DNA from: Methylococcaceae bacterium
Lineage (GTDB): Bacteria > Pseudomonadota > Gammaproteobacteria > Methylococcales > Methylomonadaceae
NCBI GenBank assembly: GCA_947505105.1
Contig: CANNKG010000022.1
Coordinates: 1 to 41,972, forward strand
Direction: 5' to 3'
Length of the DNA: 41,972 nt
Positions 9,731 through 18,117 of this stretch are shown here, in pieces. The stretch's first letter is position 1, and each line of letters opens with the position of its first letter. The notes below the pieces were generated by a model. The model was not told the origin of the DNA and did not search any database. It saw nothing but the letters and a program-made list of their open reading frames with translations. A program made the position numbers and the translations under genes.

Positions 9731-11268
9731 TAGATGGGTTCAGGATTTGCGCTCAGCCATGATGTTAACGCCTGTAGCCATTCATGTTGAGGACTGTCGA
9801 GGATTAACGGCGTCGATTGCAGCGCCTGTTCAATTCGACTTAGATAGTCGGGAAGTTCGGTTAATTCCAGCCGGTTGAACAGATCGGCATTAAATGCGCA
9901 TAACCAGGCGAGTTGAAACAGACTGTTCAGCGGCTGCAAGCGATCCTGTTTGAGTATTTCACGCAGCAAGCGACCGCGTTTGATGCGCAATTCCATAGAG
10001 GCTTCAAGACGCTGCCCAAAACGCGTAAAAGCTTCCAATTCAAGAAACTGCAAATAATCCAGCTTCATTTGACCGGCTTGCTTGCGAATGGCCGGATGCT
10101 GGGCCTTACCGCCAATACGTGATACGGATTTGGTGATGTCGATGGCCGGGCGAAATCCCGACACAAATAAATCATTATCGAGGTAAATCTGCCCATCAGT
10201 AATCGAAATCAGATTGGTCGGAATATACGCGGCGATTTCGCCTTGCTGAGTTTCTACAATCGGTAGGGCGGTCATACTGCCGCCACCATGTTCGGCATTT
10301 AAACAGGTGGAGCGCTCCAGCAAACGCGAATGTACAAAGAAAATATCGCCCGGATAAGCTTCACGGCCGGGCGGTCTGCGTAACAACAGTGACAATTCCC
10401 GATAGGTGCGCGCATGTGTTGAGAGATCGTCGTAGACAACCAGAGTATCCCGGCCTTGTCGCATCCAGTATTCAGCAAGGGCGCAGCCTGCAAACGGCGC
10501 GATATATTGCAATCCTGGTAGCGCATTAGCTTCCGCAACGACACAGATGGTGTAAGCCAAGGCACCCTGCTTTTTTAGAATTTCAATTGTATTGACGACT
10601 GCTGAGCGTTTCTGGCCGATCAACACATAAATGCAGAGTACATTCTGGTTTTTTTGATTGATCACGGTATCAAGCGCAATCGAACTTCTTCCGAGCCCCT
10701 CGTCACCAATAATCAATTGTCTTTGTCCACGACCAATCGGAATCAGCGTGTCGATTATTTTAATGCCGGTATATAGGGGCTTTACGACAAAATCACGTTC
10801 AATGATTGCCGGAGAGGCTTTTTCAAGAGTTTCGCGCGTTATCGATTGTGGGGGCGTTAGACCATCGAGTGGCTCGCCGAGCGGATCGATAATTCGTCCA
10901 ATAAACTCATCCCCGACTGGAATACTCAATGGATAATGCGATAAATGCACTGTAGTGCCGGCAGTCAGCAATTCCGTCTCGTAGAATAAAATAGCCCCAA
11001 TTCGGTCACGATTAAGATCGAAAACCATGCCGCGGCTACCGTCAGCGAAAATTAGAATATCGTCAATTGCAGCCGATGGAAGACCCTTAATCCAGCTGAT
11101 GCCATCGCCGATTGATACGACGGTACCCTGCTCGCTGATCTGCAATGACGTCTGATACCGATCCAGCCATGAAGCCTGTTGGGTGAGTAGACTTTCGGTA
11201 TAATTATTGGGATTGGGAGGCATCGACAAGCTCGGCAAAGCCAACAAGTTCATGCTGGAGATTCGCAT
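9730..11268 (-). CDS. atpA: N-type ATPase alpha subunit with altered P-loop
   Basis: A protein of up to 512 residues of the F1 alpha family. Recognisable blocks are the N-terminal beta-barrel ([15 protein letters not shown]), [30 protein letters not shown] and SVSRIGG with the arginine that reaches the catalytic site. The P-loop reads GDEGLGRSS (188-196): the usual lysine of GKT/S is arginine 194 (AGA). Nucleotide binding at the non-catalytic site may therefore be changed. The start is uncertain: ATG at 11268 overlaps atpF by 65 bases, ATG at 11253 by 50 and ATG at 11223 by 20; none has a clear ribosome site, so translation is probably coupled to atpF. No beta subunit gene is present in the cluster. 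Confidence 0.9.
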   Translation of the reverse strand: MRISSMNLLALPSLSMPPNPNNYTESLLTQQASWLDRYQTSLQISEQGTVVSIGDGISWIKGLPSAAIDDILIFADGSRGMVFDLNRDRIGAILFYETELLTAGTTVHLSHYPLSIPVGDEFIGRIIDPLGEPLDGLTPPQSITRETLEKASPAIIERDFVVKPLYTGIKIIDTLIPIGRGQRQLIIGDEGLGRSSIALDTVINQKNQNVLCIYVLIGQKRSAVVNTIEILKKQGALAYTICVVAEANALPGLQYIAPFAGCALAEYWMRQGRDTLVVYDDLSTHARTYRELSLLLRRPPGREAYPGDIFFVHSRLLERSTCLNAEHGGGSMTALPIVETQQGEIAAYIPTNLISITDGQIYLDNDLFVSGFRPAIDITKSVSRIGGKAQHPAIRKQAGQMKLDYLQFLELEAFTRFGQRLEASMELRIKRGRLLREILKQDRLQPLNSLFQLAWLCAFNADLFNRLELTELPDYLSRIEQALQSTPLILDSPQHEWLQALTSWLSANPEPI

Positions 11269-11959
11269 TTAACACCCAGGCGCCCAAATCAATGCGTAAT
11301 CCTGCGATGAGATCAGGCTCTATCGAAAAACTGAGCTTAATCGGATGCGCAACCAAAGCCTCTAGCTGATTTTGCAAACTTTTCTGTAGATTTTCAGTAA
11401 GTGGAAATGCGCTACTGATTTTAATCGGCAGTGCTTCTTTCGGTTTCATGTTTTTGAAGCTGGTGTGACACGCTTCCGGTAAACTCGACCATTGCTCAAG
11501 CAGTAATTGACACAAGTGAGCTTCAAGTTCCGGGGTAACGGTCGGTTTAAGCAATAAGGCCGCAAAGCGTGTCGCGTTCTGCAAAGCCTGACGTTCTAAC
11601 TGTTGCTCCCATTGGTGTTGTTGCAATGCTTGAGCTGCTTTTGCACTTTGGCGTGCTTGTTCCAGTTCATCCTGAAAACGCTGCATCTGCGTTGTTTTTT
11701 CGATACTTAGTTGCGCCTGCAACGCCTGCATTGCTGATTGCTTTTCTTGCTCCCAGCTTTTTAGGCGATTTTCATAGTCATGTCGTAAGGTTTCGGCTTG
11801 CAATTTGAGATTTTCGGCATCAGCAAGCGCTTGATTGATGAAATCTTTGCGTTTGGCAATCACAGCCAGCAGCGGCTTATAAAACAGGCGCTGCAAAATC
11901 CAAATTAAAATCAGAAAATTGATGATTTCAAGAACAAAGGTCGAAACATTGAATTCCAT
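11204..11959 (-). CDS. atpF: N-type ATPase b subunit with delta-like tail
   Basis: A protein of 251 residues, longer than the usual b subunit (about 156). Residues 7-30 form one membrane helix ([18 protein letters not shown]), residues about 35-145 a long charged helix of the peripheral stalk, and the C-terminal third (from about 150) ends in [19 protein letters not shown], a pattern like the end of the delta subunit. N-ATPases have no separate delta gene and carry this extended b subunit. It begins 17 bases after atpE and overlaps atpA. Confidence 0.85.
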   Translation of the reverse strand: MEFNVSTFVLEIINFLILIWILQRLFYKPLLAVIAKRKDFINQALADAENLKLQAETLRHDYENRLKSWEQEKQSAMQALQAQLSIEKTTQMQRFQDELEQARQSAKAAQALQQHQWEQQLERQALQNATRFAALLLKPTVTPELEAHLCQLLLEQWSSLPEACHTSFKNMKPKEALPIKISSAFPLTENLQKSLQNQLEALVAHPIKLSFSIEPDLIAGLRIDLGAWVLNANLQHELVGFAELVDASQSQ

Positions 11960-11976
11960 AGCGAATTTAGCAACCG

Positions 11977-12246
11977 CTAACGATTGATAATGTATTCAAG
12001 CAATGGATTTTTGAATAGCACAATCAAGATAATCACCAAGCAGTAGATAGCCAGCGATTCAATCATCGCCAAACCAATAAAGAGGGTACGCATGATCGAA
12101 CGTTCCGATTCGGGTTGTCTTGAAATGGCTTCTAAGGCGCTGGCAATTGCTTTTCCCATGGCCAAGGCCGGTAGCATGACGCCGAGCGCAATTCCAATCA
12201 CCGCCGCAATACTCGAACCCAAAACAATCATTGAAATATCTGTCAT
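11977..12246 (-). CDS. atpE: N-type ATPase c subunit (ring proteolipid)
   Basis: A two-helix hairpin of 89 residues. Polar loop RQPE (43-46) joins the helices; the second helix has the ion-binding carboxylate Glu63 in the motif ESLAIY. Glu63, Ser64 and Tyr68 have the spacing E-S-x-x-x-Y seen in sodium-binding c subunits, but the first helix shows no glutamine or glutamate at the matching place (MLPALAMG), so the coupling ion, proton or sodium, cannot be decided. AGGA about 7 bases upstream of the ATG is the ribosome site; the gene starts 3 bases after atpB ends. Confidence 0.9.
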   Translation of the reverse strand: MTDISMIVLGSSIAAVIGIALGVMLPALAMGKAIASALEAISRQPESERSIMRTLFIGLAMIESLAIYCLVIILIVLFKNPLLEYIINR

Positions 12247-12249
12247 CGC

Positions 12250-12903
12250 TTATTCCTGTGCGTTAAGTTGTTGTGATTGCATCGCCCCGGCGAGATAAAT
12301 CAGCGCCAACATCCCAAAAATATAGGCTTGCACCAAAGCCTCAATAATATGTAACATCAGAATCGGAATCGGCGCAAGAAAACCCGCAACCAGCAAAATT
12401 AACATCGCGGCCATTTCCAGGCTCATGATATTGCCAAATAACCGAATTGCCAATGCCAGAGTGCGTGTAAATTCACTAATCAAATGAAAAGGCAATAAAA
12501 TCGGGCTGGGAGTTAAATAATGATGCAAATATTTTTTCAGACCATGGGTTTTGATACCGAACCAATGTACCGATAAAAACACTAGCACAGCTAGGGCAGA
12601 CGTGACTGAAATCTCTCGCGTTGGCGAATGTAGGCCTGGGATTAGACTCACCAAGTTTGCGATAATCAGAAAGATCCACAGTGAAGCAATAAACGGCAGA
12701 ATTTGGCGACCATGATCGGGAGCGACCGCTAAAATCGCTTCGTCGATAGCAGCAATAATGCCTTCAACACAGGTTTGTATCGCTCCTGGAAAGAGCTCCA
12801 AACGACGAGTAGTCAGCCATGCGAATATGGATAGCACAGCCATGATGCCCCATGTTGTTAGAATAGCTGAATCAATGACAATACCAGTTACGTCAATAAC
12901 CAT
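12250..12903 (-). CDS. atpB: N-type ATPase a subunit
   Basis: A multi-pass membrane protein of about 217 residues that forms the ion half-channels beside the c-ring. The essential arginine sits in the conserved block RTLALAIRLFGN; AIDEAI, HSPTREISVTSAL and the terminal EALVQAYIFGML also match the family. The start is placed at ATG 12903 with GGAGGAG 8 bases upstream; an adjacent TTG at 12906 would add one residue. This is the first gene of the cluster here, whereas complete N-ATPase operons have atpD, atpC, atpQ and atpR before it. The 205 bases upstream hold no ORF remnant that I can see. Confidence 0.9.
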   Translation of the reverse strand: MVIDVTGIVIDSAILTTWGIMAVLSIFAWLTTRRLELFPGAIQTCVEGIIAAIDEAILAVAPDHGRQILPFIASLWIFLIIANLVSLIPGLHSPTREISVTSALAVLVFLSVHWFGIKTHGLKKYLHHYLTPSPILLPFHLISEFTRTLALAIRLFGNIMSLEMAAMLILLVAGFLAPIPILMLHIIEALVQAYIFGMLALIYLAGAMQSQQLNAQE

Positions 12904-12949
12904 CAATATGGCTCCTCCCGAAACTTACTTGGAGTAAGCAGGATAATCA

Positions 12950-13011
12950 CTCGTTATCAAAAGGAAGTAATACAGGCTTTTTGTACTGATTGTACAGGAC
13001 TTGATAACGAG
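12950..13011. promoter_or_regulatory. nested inverted repeats upstream of the atp cluster
   Basis: CTCGTTATCAA (12950-12960) and TTGATAACGAG (13001-13011) are perfect 11-base inverted repeats. Inside them TGTAC-TGATT-GTACA (12982-12996) forms a second small palindrome. On the minus strand TACAAT in this inner element has TTAATT 17 bases upstream, a weak sigma-70-like pair that would start transcription about 75 bases before atpB. The structure could be an operator, a leader-RNA hairpin, or the two ends of a 62-base miniature element left after a deletion. The sequence alone does not decide. Confidence 0.45.
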
Positions 13012-13111
13012 AATTAAGCGTTTGTCAGACACATTTATCTATTAGTAGAAAATACTCTTTGCGACAGAACCAATTAATGATCGTTGTAAAATGGTACGCG
13101 CAGAGTGTCTA

Positions 13112-13807
13112 CTACCAGGGCATGCCACTGCCATCGTAATTTAAAAAGTTGCCGCTTTGTTCCAACGTAAAGTCGGCGATGATTCTGCGCATGCCGGAAA
13201 CGCTTTCATCCGCATCAATCAGACCATTGGGGCCCCCCATATCGGTTTTAACCCAACCGGGATGTAAAATCAGTACCCCGATACCTTGATCGTGTAAATC
13301 AATAGCGAGTGATTTCATAGTGGCATTTAGCGCGGCTTTGCTGGAGCGATATAAAATACTGCCTCCGCTAGTATTGTCGGTAATGCTAGCCATCAATGTA
13401 CTAATATTAACGATCAATTTTTGTTGACCCTGCTTTAGATTTTGAAAAAAGGCTTCGACCATTCTGAGCGGCGCTTGGCTGTTGACTATAAAATTCTGGG
13501 TCCAGGCATGATAGTCCAGATGCTTAAAGCCACGGGCACGAATATCACCATATACCCCAGCGTTGTTAATTAAAACATCGATCGGATGTTTAACGAGTTT
13601 ATGTGCCAACTGATCGATTTGGTCGAAGTCAGCAACATCAAGTGTTTCTATTTGAATGTTCGAATGTTGTGAGGCTAGCTCTTGCAGGGCGCTAGCTAGC
13701 GCTGGATTACGACAACAGGCAATGACTTGCCACGCGGCATTCGCATATTGTTTGACAAATTCCAGGCCTAAGTCACGGTTTGCACCGGTAATTAATACGG
13801 TAGCCAT
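13112..13807 (-). CDS. short-chain dehydrogenase/reductase, C-factor-like
   Basis: A protein of 231 residues of the classical SDR family. The cofactor-binding motif is TGANRDLGLE near the N-terminus, then NNAGVYG, a catalytic serine in the NISTLMAS region and YRSSK as the catalytic Tyr-Lys pair. The general form resembles the CsgA/C-factor-like NAD(P)-dependent SDRs of unknown substrate. GAGG lies about 11 bases before the ATG. It is in the same direction as the atp cluster, 205 bases upstream of atpB, but the gap with inverted repeats suggests separate transcription. Confidence 0.88.
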   Translation of the reverse strand: MATVLITGANRDLGLEFVKQYANAAWQVIACCRNPALASALQELASQHSNIQIETLDVADFDQIDQLAHKLVKHPIDVLINNAGVYGDIRARGFKHLDYHAWTQNFIVNSQAPLRMVEAFFQNLKQGQQKLIVNISTLMASITDNTSGGSILYRSSKAALNATMKSLAIDLHDQGIGVLILHPGWVKTDMGGPNGLIDADESVSGMRRIIADFTLEQSGNFLNYDGSGMPW

Positions 13808-13888
13808 TAATGTTTTAACCTCAATAGTAGCAAAATAGGTTTGTGTTTGTGGTGGAAACAGTCCTTAACCTGCAACAAAATCTTTCCC

Positions 13889-16135
13889 TTACTCAAGTTT
13901 AATCCAGCGTAAACGATTTGCATTGCTAACTACGGTGACGGATGACATTGCCATCGCGGCCCCTGCTATCATAGGGTTCAACAAGACTCCGAACAAGGGG
14001 TAAAGCAAGCCTGCGGCGACCGGAATGCTCAGCGTATTGTAGAAGAACGCACCAAGTAAATTTTGTTTAATGTTAATAACGGTGGCTTTAGATAAGGCGA
14101 TAGCCTCAGGTACTTTCAATAATGAGCCTTGCAGAATGACGATATCGGCGCTTTCAATCGCAACATCGGTGCCGGTGCCGATTGCCATGCCGATATCGGC
14201 TTGAGCCAGAGCGGGGGCGTCGTTGATGCCGTCACCGACCATGCCGACAATTAAACCTGCATCTTGTAATTCTTTGACAACTGCTGCTTTATCTTGAGGA
14301 AGCACCTGCGCTCTAACCTCATCAATTCCAGCTTGTTTGGCAATGGTTTGCGCGGCGATCTGATTATCACCGGTGAGCATGATGACGCGAATGCCGGCAT
14401 TTCTGAGCATGGTTACCGCATGTGCTGAATCGGTTTTGATCGGATCGGCAACGGCAATAATGCCGATAATTTTTTTATCCAGCGCCAACAGCATTGGGGT
14501 TTGCCCTGAACGTGCTAATTCATCGAGTCGATTGCCATGTTCGGTATAAGAAATCTCTAAATTTTGCATGAGCGCGGCATTACCGAAGGCCACTGCTTGA
14601 TCGTTGAGTTGTGCGGTAACGCCTTGACCGGGAATAGCAGCAAATTGGCTGGCTTTGATCAACTCGATTTGACGTTTGGACGCTTCGGCTAGAATACTGG
14701 CCGCCAACGGATGTTCGGAGCCGGATTCAATGCTGGCCGCCAGTTGTAAAATTGTCTGTTCAGGGACTTCAGCCAAAACGCTGATACTGGCAACCGAAGG
14801 TTTGCCGGCCGTGACCGTGCCGGTCTTGTCGAGGACGACACAATTGATTTTACCTGCCTGCTGCAAGGCGTCGCCTTTTCGAATCAAGATGCCCATTTGT
14901 GCCGCACGGCCCACCGCTACCATCACTGAAATCGGGGTTGCGAGCCCTAAGGCGCATGGACACGCTATGACTAGAACGGTCATGCTGGTGACAAATGCAT
15001 AGCCTACCGATGGATCGGGGCCGAAAATAGTCCAGATCAGAAAAGTCAAAACCGAAATGGCAACGACGACTGGAACGAATACGCTGGCAATTTTATCGGC
15101 CAGTTTTGCAAGTTCAGGTTTGCTGCTTTGCGCTTGTCGAACGCTTTTGATAATTTGAGCAAGCGCGGTATCTCTGCCGATATGAGTCGCCGTAAATAAA
15201 AAGCTGCCTTGCAAATTCATGCTACCGGCAACAACTTTAGCACCGACGAGTTTTTCAACCGGTATCGATTCGCCGGTCAGCATTGATTCATCAATGGCCG
15301 AATGGCCTTCGAGGATTACACCATCAACCGGGATTTTTTCACCGGGGCGCACCCGCAAGGTTTCACCCAAGCCAACTTCCTCGATCGGCACATCCAGTTC
15401 TTCACCGTTGCGCACAACGCGAGCGGTACGAGGTTGCAGCCCCAATAATTGACGGATCGCGCTTGAGGTTTTACCACGCGCTAAGGTTTCAAGCGCCGAA
15501 CCCAAGTTAATAAATGCCAAGATAACGACGGCAGCTTCAAAATAGGCGTGTGAAGACAGCGACGGTAAATTATCAGAATAATCAATGATTACAGTTGAAT
15601 AGAGCCAAGCCGAGCCAGTGCCCAAAGCAATCAAGGTGTCCATATTAGACTGTTTCAGCTTGATCAATTTGAAGGCCGAGGTATAAAAATGTAAGCCTGA
15701 ATAAATGATCACCGCAAGACTGATGAGCGAAACCCACGGCCAGAAGGATCGACCCTCGGGGGTTCCCATTTCGGGAAACCAGCCCAAATGGCTGCCGAGC
15801 ATCAGCGGTAAACCGACAACACCAGCGACGATGGCTTTCTGCATCAGGTTGCGATAGCGGGCTAATTCCAGTTGCTCCTGTTCCGCCGGATCTTCAAGGC
15901 CTTCCATAATCGCCGCGTCAAAGCCTGCCGCCTTGACAGCCTGAATTAAAAGTTCCGAGTCGGCAGCACCTTTTACGACTGCCGAATGATCCGCAAAATT
16001 GACGCTGACTGAATTGACGCCGGTGACTTCGGCTAATGCACCCTCCACGGCACTGACGCAGCCGGCGCAGCGCATACCCAGAATCGAGAGTCGAAGATCA
16101 CTTGAAGTTGGCAGGGCTTGGTCGTCTGTGCTCAT
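13889..16135 (-). CDS. copA: copper-exporting P1B-type ATPase
   Basis: A membrane ATPase of 748 residues that exports Cu(I) from the cytoplasm. One N-terminal metal-binding domain carries GMRCAGC (Cys23, Cys26); then come eight membrane segments with the CPC ion site ([11 protein letters not shown]), the actuator TGES loop ([11 protein letters not shown]), the phosphorylation site DKTGT and the hinge [10 protein letters not shown]. The terminal [14 protein letters not shown] block is typical of copper rather than zinc pumps. The start is the ATG at 16135 with AGGTAAG upstream; a TTG at 16153 gives a longer but less likely frame. It follows copZ after 69 bases, and the two are probably one operon. 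Confidence 0.93.
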   Translation of the reverse strand: MSTDDQALPTSSDLRLSILGMRCAGCVSAVEGALAEVTGVNSVSVNFADHSAVVKGAADSELLIQAVKAAGFDAAIMEGLEDPAEQEQLELARYRNLMQKAIVAGVVGLPLMLGSHLGWFPEMGTPEGRSFWPWVSLISLAVIIYSGLHFYTSAFKLIKLKQSNMDTLIALGTGSAWLYSTVIIDYSDNLPSLSSHAYFEAAVVILAFINLGSALETLARGKTSSAIRQLLGLQPRTARVVRNGEELDVPIEEVGLGETLRVRPGEKIPVDGVILEGHSAIDESMLTGESIPVEKLVGAKVVAGSMNLQGSFLFTATHIGRDTALAQIIKSVRQAQSSKPELAKLADKIASVFVPVVVAISVLTFLIWTIFGPDPSVGYAFVTSMTVLVIACPCALGLATPISVMVAVGRAAQMGILIRKGDALQQAGKINCVVLDKTGTVTAGKPSVASISVLAEVPEQTILQLAASIESGSEHPLAASILAEASKRQIELIKASQFAAIPGQGVTAQLNDQAVAFGNAALMQNLEISYTEHGNRLDELARSGQTPMLLALDKKIIGIIAVADPIKTDSAHAVTMLRNAGIRVIMLTGDNQIAAQTIAKQAGIDEVRAQVLPQDKAAVVKELQDAGLIVGMVGDGINDAPALAQADIGMAIGTGTDVAIESADIVILQGSLLKVPEAIALSKATVINIKQNLLGAFFYNTLSIPVAAGLLYPLFGVLLNPMIAGAAMAMSSVTVVSNANRLRWIKLE

Positions 16136-16204
16136 ACGCTTACCTTTAAGCAATATTTATTGAAGTTATTTGGAGCGCGATCTGCCCACTGGCAAGTCGG
16201 TTGG

Positions 16205-16414
16205 TTATTCAACAACGAAACCTGCGCCGGTAATGACTTGGGTGAGCGCTGCGATATCGGTTTGGGCCGAATCGAATTCTATCGAGACTCGATTTTCCTT
16301 AAACGATGCGCTAACGGCGGATACCCCTGGAATGGCTTGTAATTTACCGCTGACATTCGATTCGCAGCCGCCACATTTCATGCCGGTAACGGTTAATTGA
16401 ATGGATTCTGTCAT
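16205..16414 (-). CDS. copZ: copper chaperone, heavy-metal-associated domain
   Basis: A cytoplasmic protein of 69 residues that is a single HMA domain of the ferredoxin-like fold. The metal site is GMKCGGC (Met-x-Cys-x-x-Cys); the end AGFVVE is also typical. It binds Cu(I) and hands it to the adjacent copper ATPase. AAGGAG lies 8 bases before the ATG, an optimal ribosome site, so it is probably expressed more strongly than copA. No CueR-type regulator gene is beside the pair. Confidence 0.9.
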   Translation of the reverse strand: MTESIQLTVTGMKCGGCESNVSGKLQAIPGVSAVSASFKENRVSIEFDSAQTDIAALTQVITGAGFVVE

Positions 16415-16458
16415 GATGAACTCCTTAGAAAATGTATTGAAAAAATTACGGTCCGCGA

Positions 16459-18054
16459 TTAATAAAATACTCTAAAACTTTGCTGAATTTGATGGAACTC
16501 ATACATATAAGGTTTAGCAACCTCATGATTTGCCGCGACGACGATCAAATCATGCGAGAACACTGAGGTGTTGTACCAGTTAAAACTGCCTTCGATCACA
16601 ATGTAGTCGTCGATGATGCAATATTTCGAGTGAATCGGTGAATACGGCACCGGATGATCGTCCATGCCATAAACAAGGCCGACACTGATCCCTGAATATT
16701 TTAAACGTTCGACTGCCGGTAATAAAGGTCGCTGCAATTCATCATGCATTGAGCGTTCGACCCCGATCCGTCCTTGGCGCGCCAGATGGCCATTAAACAG
16801 CATTTGCACATGGACGCCGCGTTCTTTAGCTTGAATCAAGGCATTAACTACGCTGTCATGATGTTCACCGAGTAAATCGCCGATCAGAAACAGGCACACT
16901 TTAATGCTGTGGCGCGCCCGATGAATTTCGGCCAGAATCGCTTGGTGCGGCAAATAAGGGTGTCCATTGCTCATGGTATGACGACCAAAGGTATAGAGCA
17001 GATTGAATGGACTAAACGGATCAATGCCGTATCGTTGAATCACGCCACCGCGTTGGCTTTGAAAAATATTGTCCAGGATTCGACAGACACCTTTGGAATG
17101 GAAGGTCATGCCGGACTCCCAGTTCGCCCACCAGCGATCAAAGGTAATATTGAAGGAGCCGAGAATGCAGTCCTCATCATTAAAGATGATGAATTTGGTG
17201 TGCATATCGGGTTCTACTTCGATCAGATGATGTTTTGGACTACAAAATACGCCCAATAACTCGACGCGAGAGCGTTTAAGTCGCGCATAATTGTGACTGT
17301 TGGTCAGGGTCATTTTACGCCAATCGACAATCACTTGCACCCATACGCCTTGATCTCTGGCCGTGATCAGGTGCGTGATGAAATCGGAGTCATCAATGCA
17401 GTCAACGCTGACTTTAATCGTGCAAAAACGCGCAGGATTTTCATGTTTGGAACGAATGACTTTGTCGATCAGATCATGAATGTAGCGTTTGGGGTGGAAC
17501 GGATGATGAACTTGACCTTTAGTGAATTTGGGTACTAAATTCAGTGATTCAAAATGGTGATTGTACCAATCGACATCACTTTGAAGTTCCCCGGAATGCA
17601 GTTCGTAAGTCCGATAATTATTCAGGGTCGCCCACTCGGAGTTAATATTGCGATGTTGGTGATGTTCGCTTTGTAATTGCTGCCAATCCATGAAAATATA
17701 ATCATTTTGCGATGGGATGGAGCGTTCACCAATGTGAACGATAAAGGAGAATTTGACGCAATTAATACGCCCAAAATTGGATGAAAACGGATGAATGAAA
17801 AAATCGCGGGTGCCGCGTTTATGAAAATTCCATTGAATATCATAAGGATCGGTATCGACGATAAAACTTTCACAAATATTATTGTCCCGATACACTTTTA
17901 AAATAACCTTAATATTGACTTGAGTGCCGTGATAAACGTCAAAATCAATTTTTCCCCAACGAACAAAGAACTTGTCTTTAAAGTCGTTTACGCGTTGAAA
18001 AGATCCGCCTAGGTGGCCGTAGGTAGGTAAGGCATAATGTTCAGCAAACTGCAT
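16459..18054 (-). CDS. phospholipase D-like protein with extra N-terminal domain
   Basis: A protein of 531 residues. Residues 1-130 form a beta-rich domain that I do not recognise (it could be another carbohydrate-binding-like module). Residues about 190-530 hold two PLD half-domains. The second has a full HKD motif: His475, Lys477, Asp482, Gly489-Ser490-Phe-Asn. The first reads HTKFIIFN (His285, Lys287) with Asn292 where Asp is expected, then GSFN at 299. PLD enzymes cleave or transfer phosphodiesters through a histidine intermediate. No signal peptide is visible. It is the last gene of the DUF4912-GH57-EEP cluster and starts 63 bases after the EEP gene; substrate unknown. Confidence 0.82.
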   Translation of the reverse strand: MQFAEHYALPTYGHLGGSFQRVNDFKDKFFVRWGKIDFDVYHGTQVNIKVILKVYRDNNICESFIVDTDPYDIQWNFHKRGTRDFFIHPFSSNFGRINCVKFSFIVHIGERSIPSQNDYIFMDWQQLQSEHHQHRNINSEWATLNNYRTYELHSGELQSDVDWYNHHFESLNLVPKFTKGQVHHPFHPKRYIHDLIDKVIRSKHENPARFCTIKVSVDCIDDSDFITHLITARDQGVWVQVIVDWRKMTLTNSHNYARLKRSRVELLGVFCSPKHHLIEVEPDMHTKFIIFNDEDCILGSFNITFDRWWANWESGMTFHSKGVCRILDNIFQSQRGGVIQRYGIDPFSPFNLLYTFGRHTMSNGHPYLPHQAILAEIHRARHSIKVCLFLIGDLLGEHHDSVVNALIQAKERGVHVQMLFNGHLARQGRIGVERSMHDELQRPLLPAVERLKYSGISVGLVYGMDDHPVPYSPIHSKYCIIDDYIVIEGSFNWYNTSVFSHDLIVVAANHEVAKPYMYEFHQIQQSFRVFY

Positions 18055-18117
18055 AATGGTAATCTCTAAGGTGTAGATGCCTGAGAAACAGGCTGGTAAA
18101 TCAAAGGTTAGCCGAGT

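Noticed and set aside
11569-11808. Open frame opposite atpF
   Set aside because: Antisense shadow of the coiled-coil coding region.
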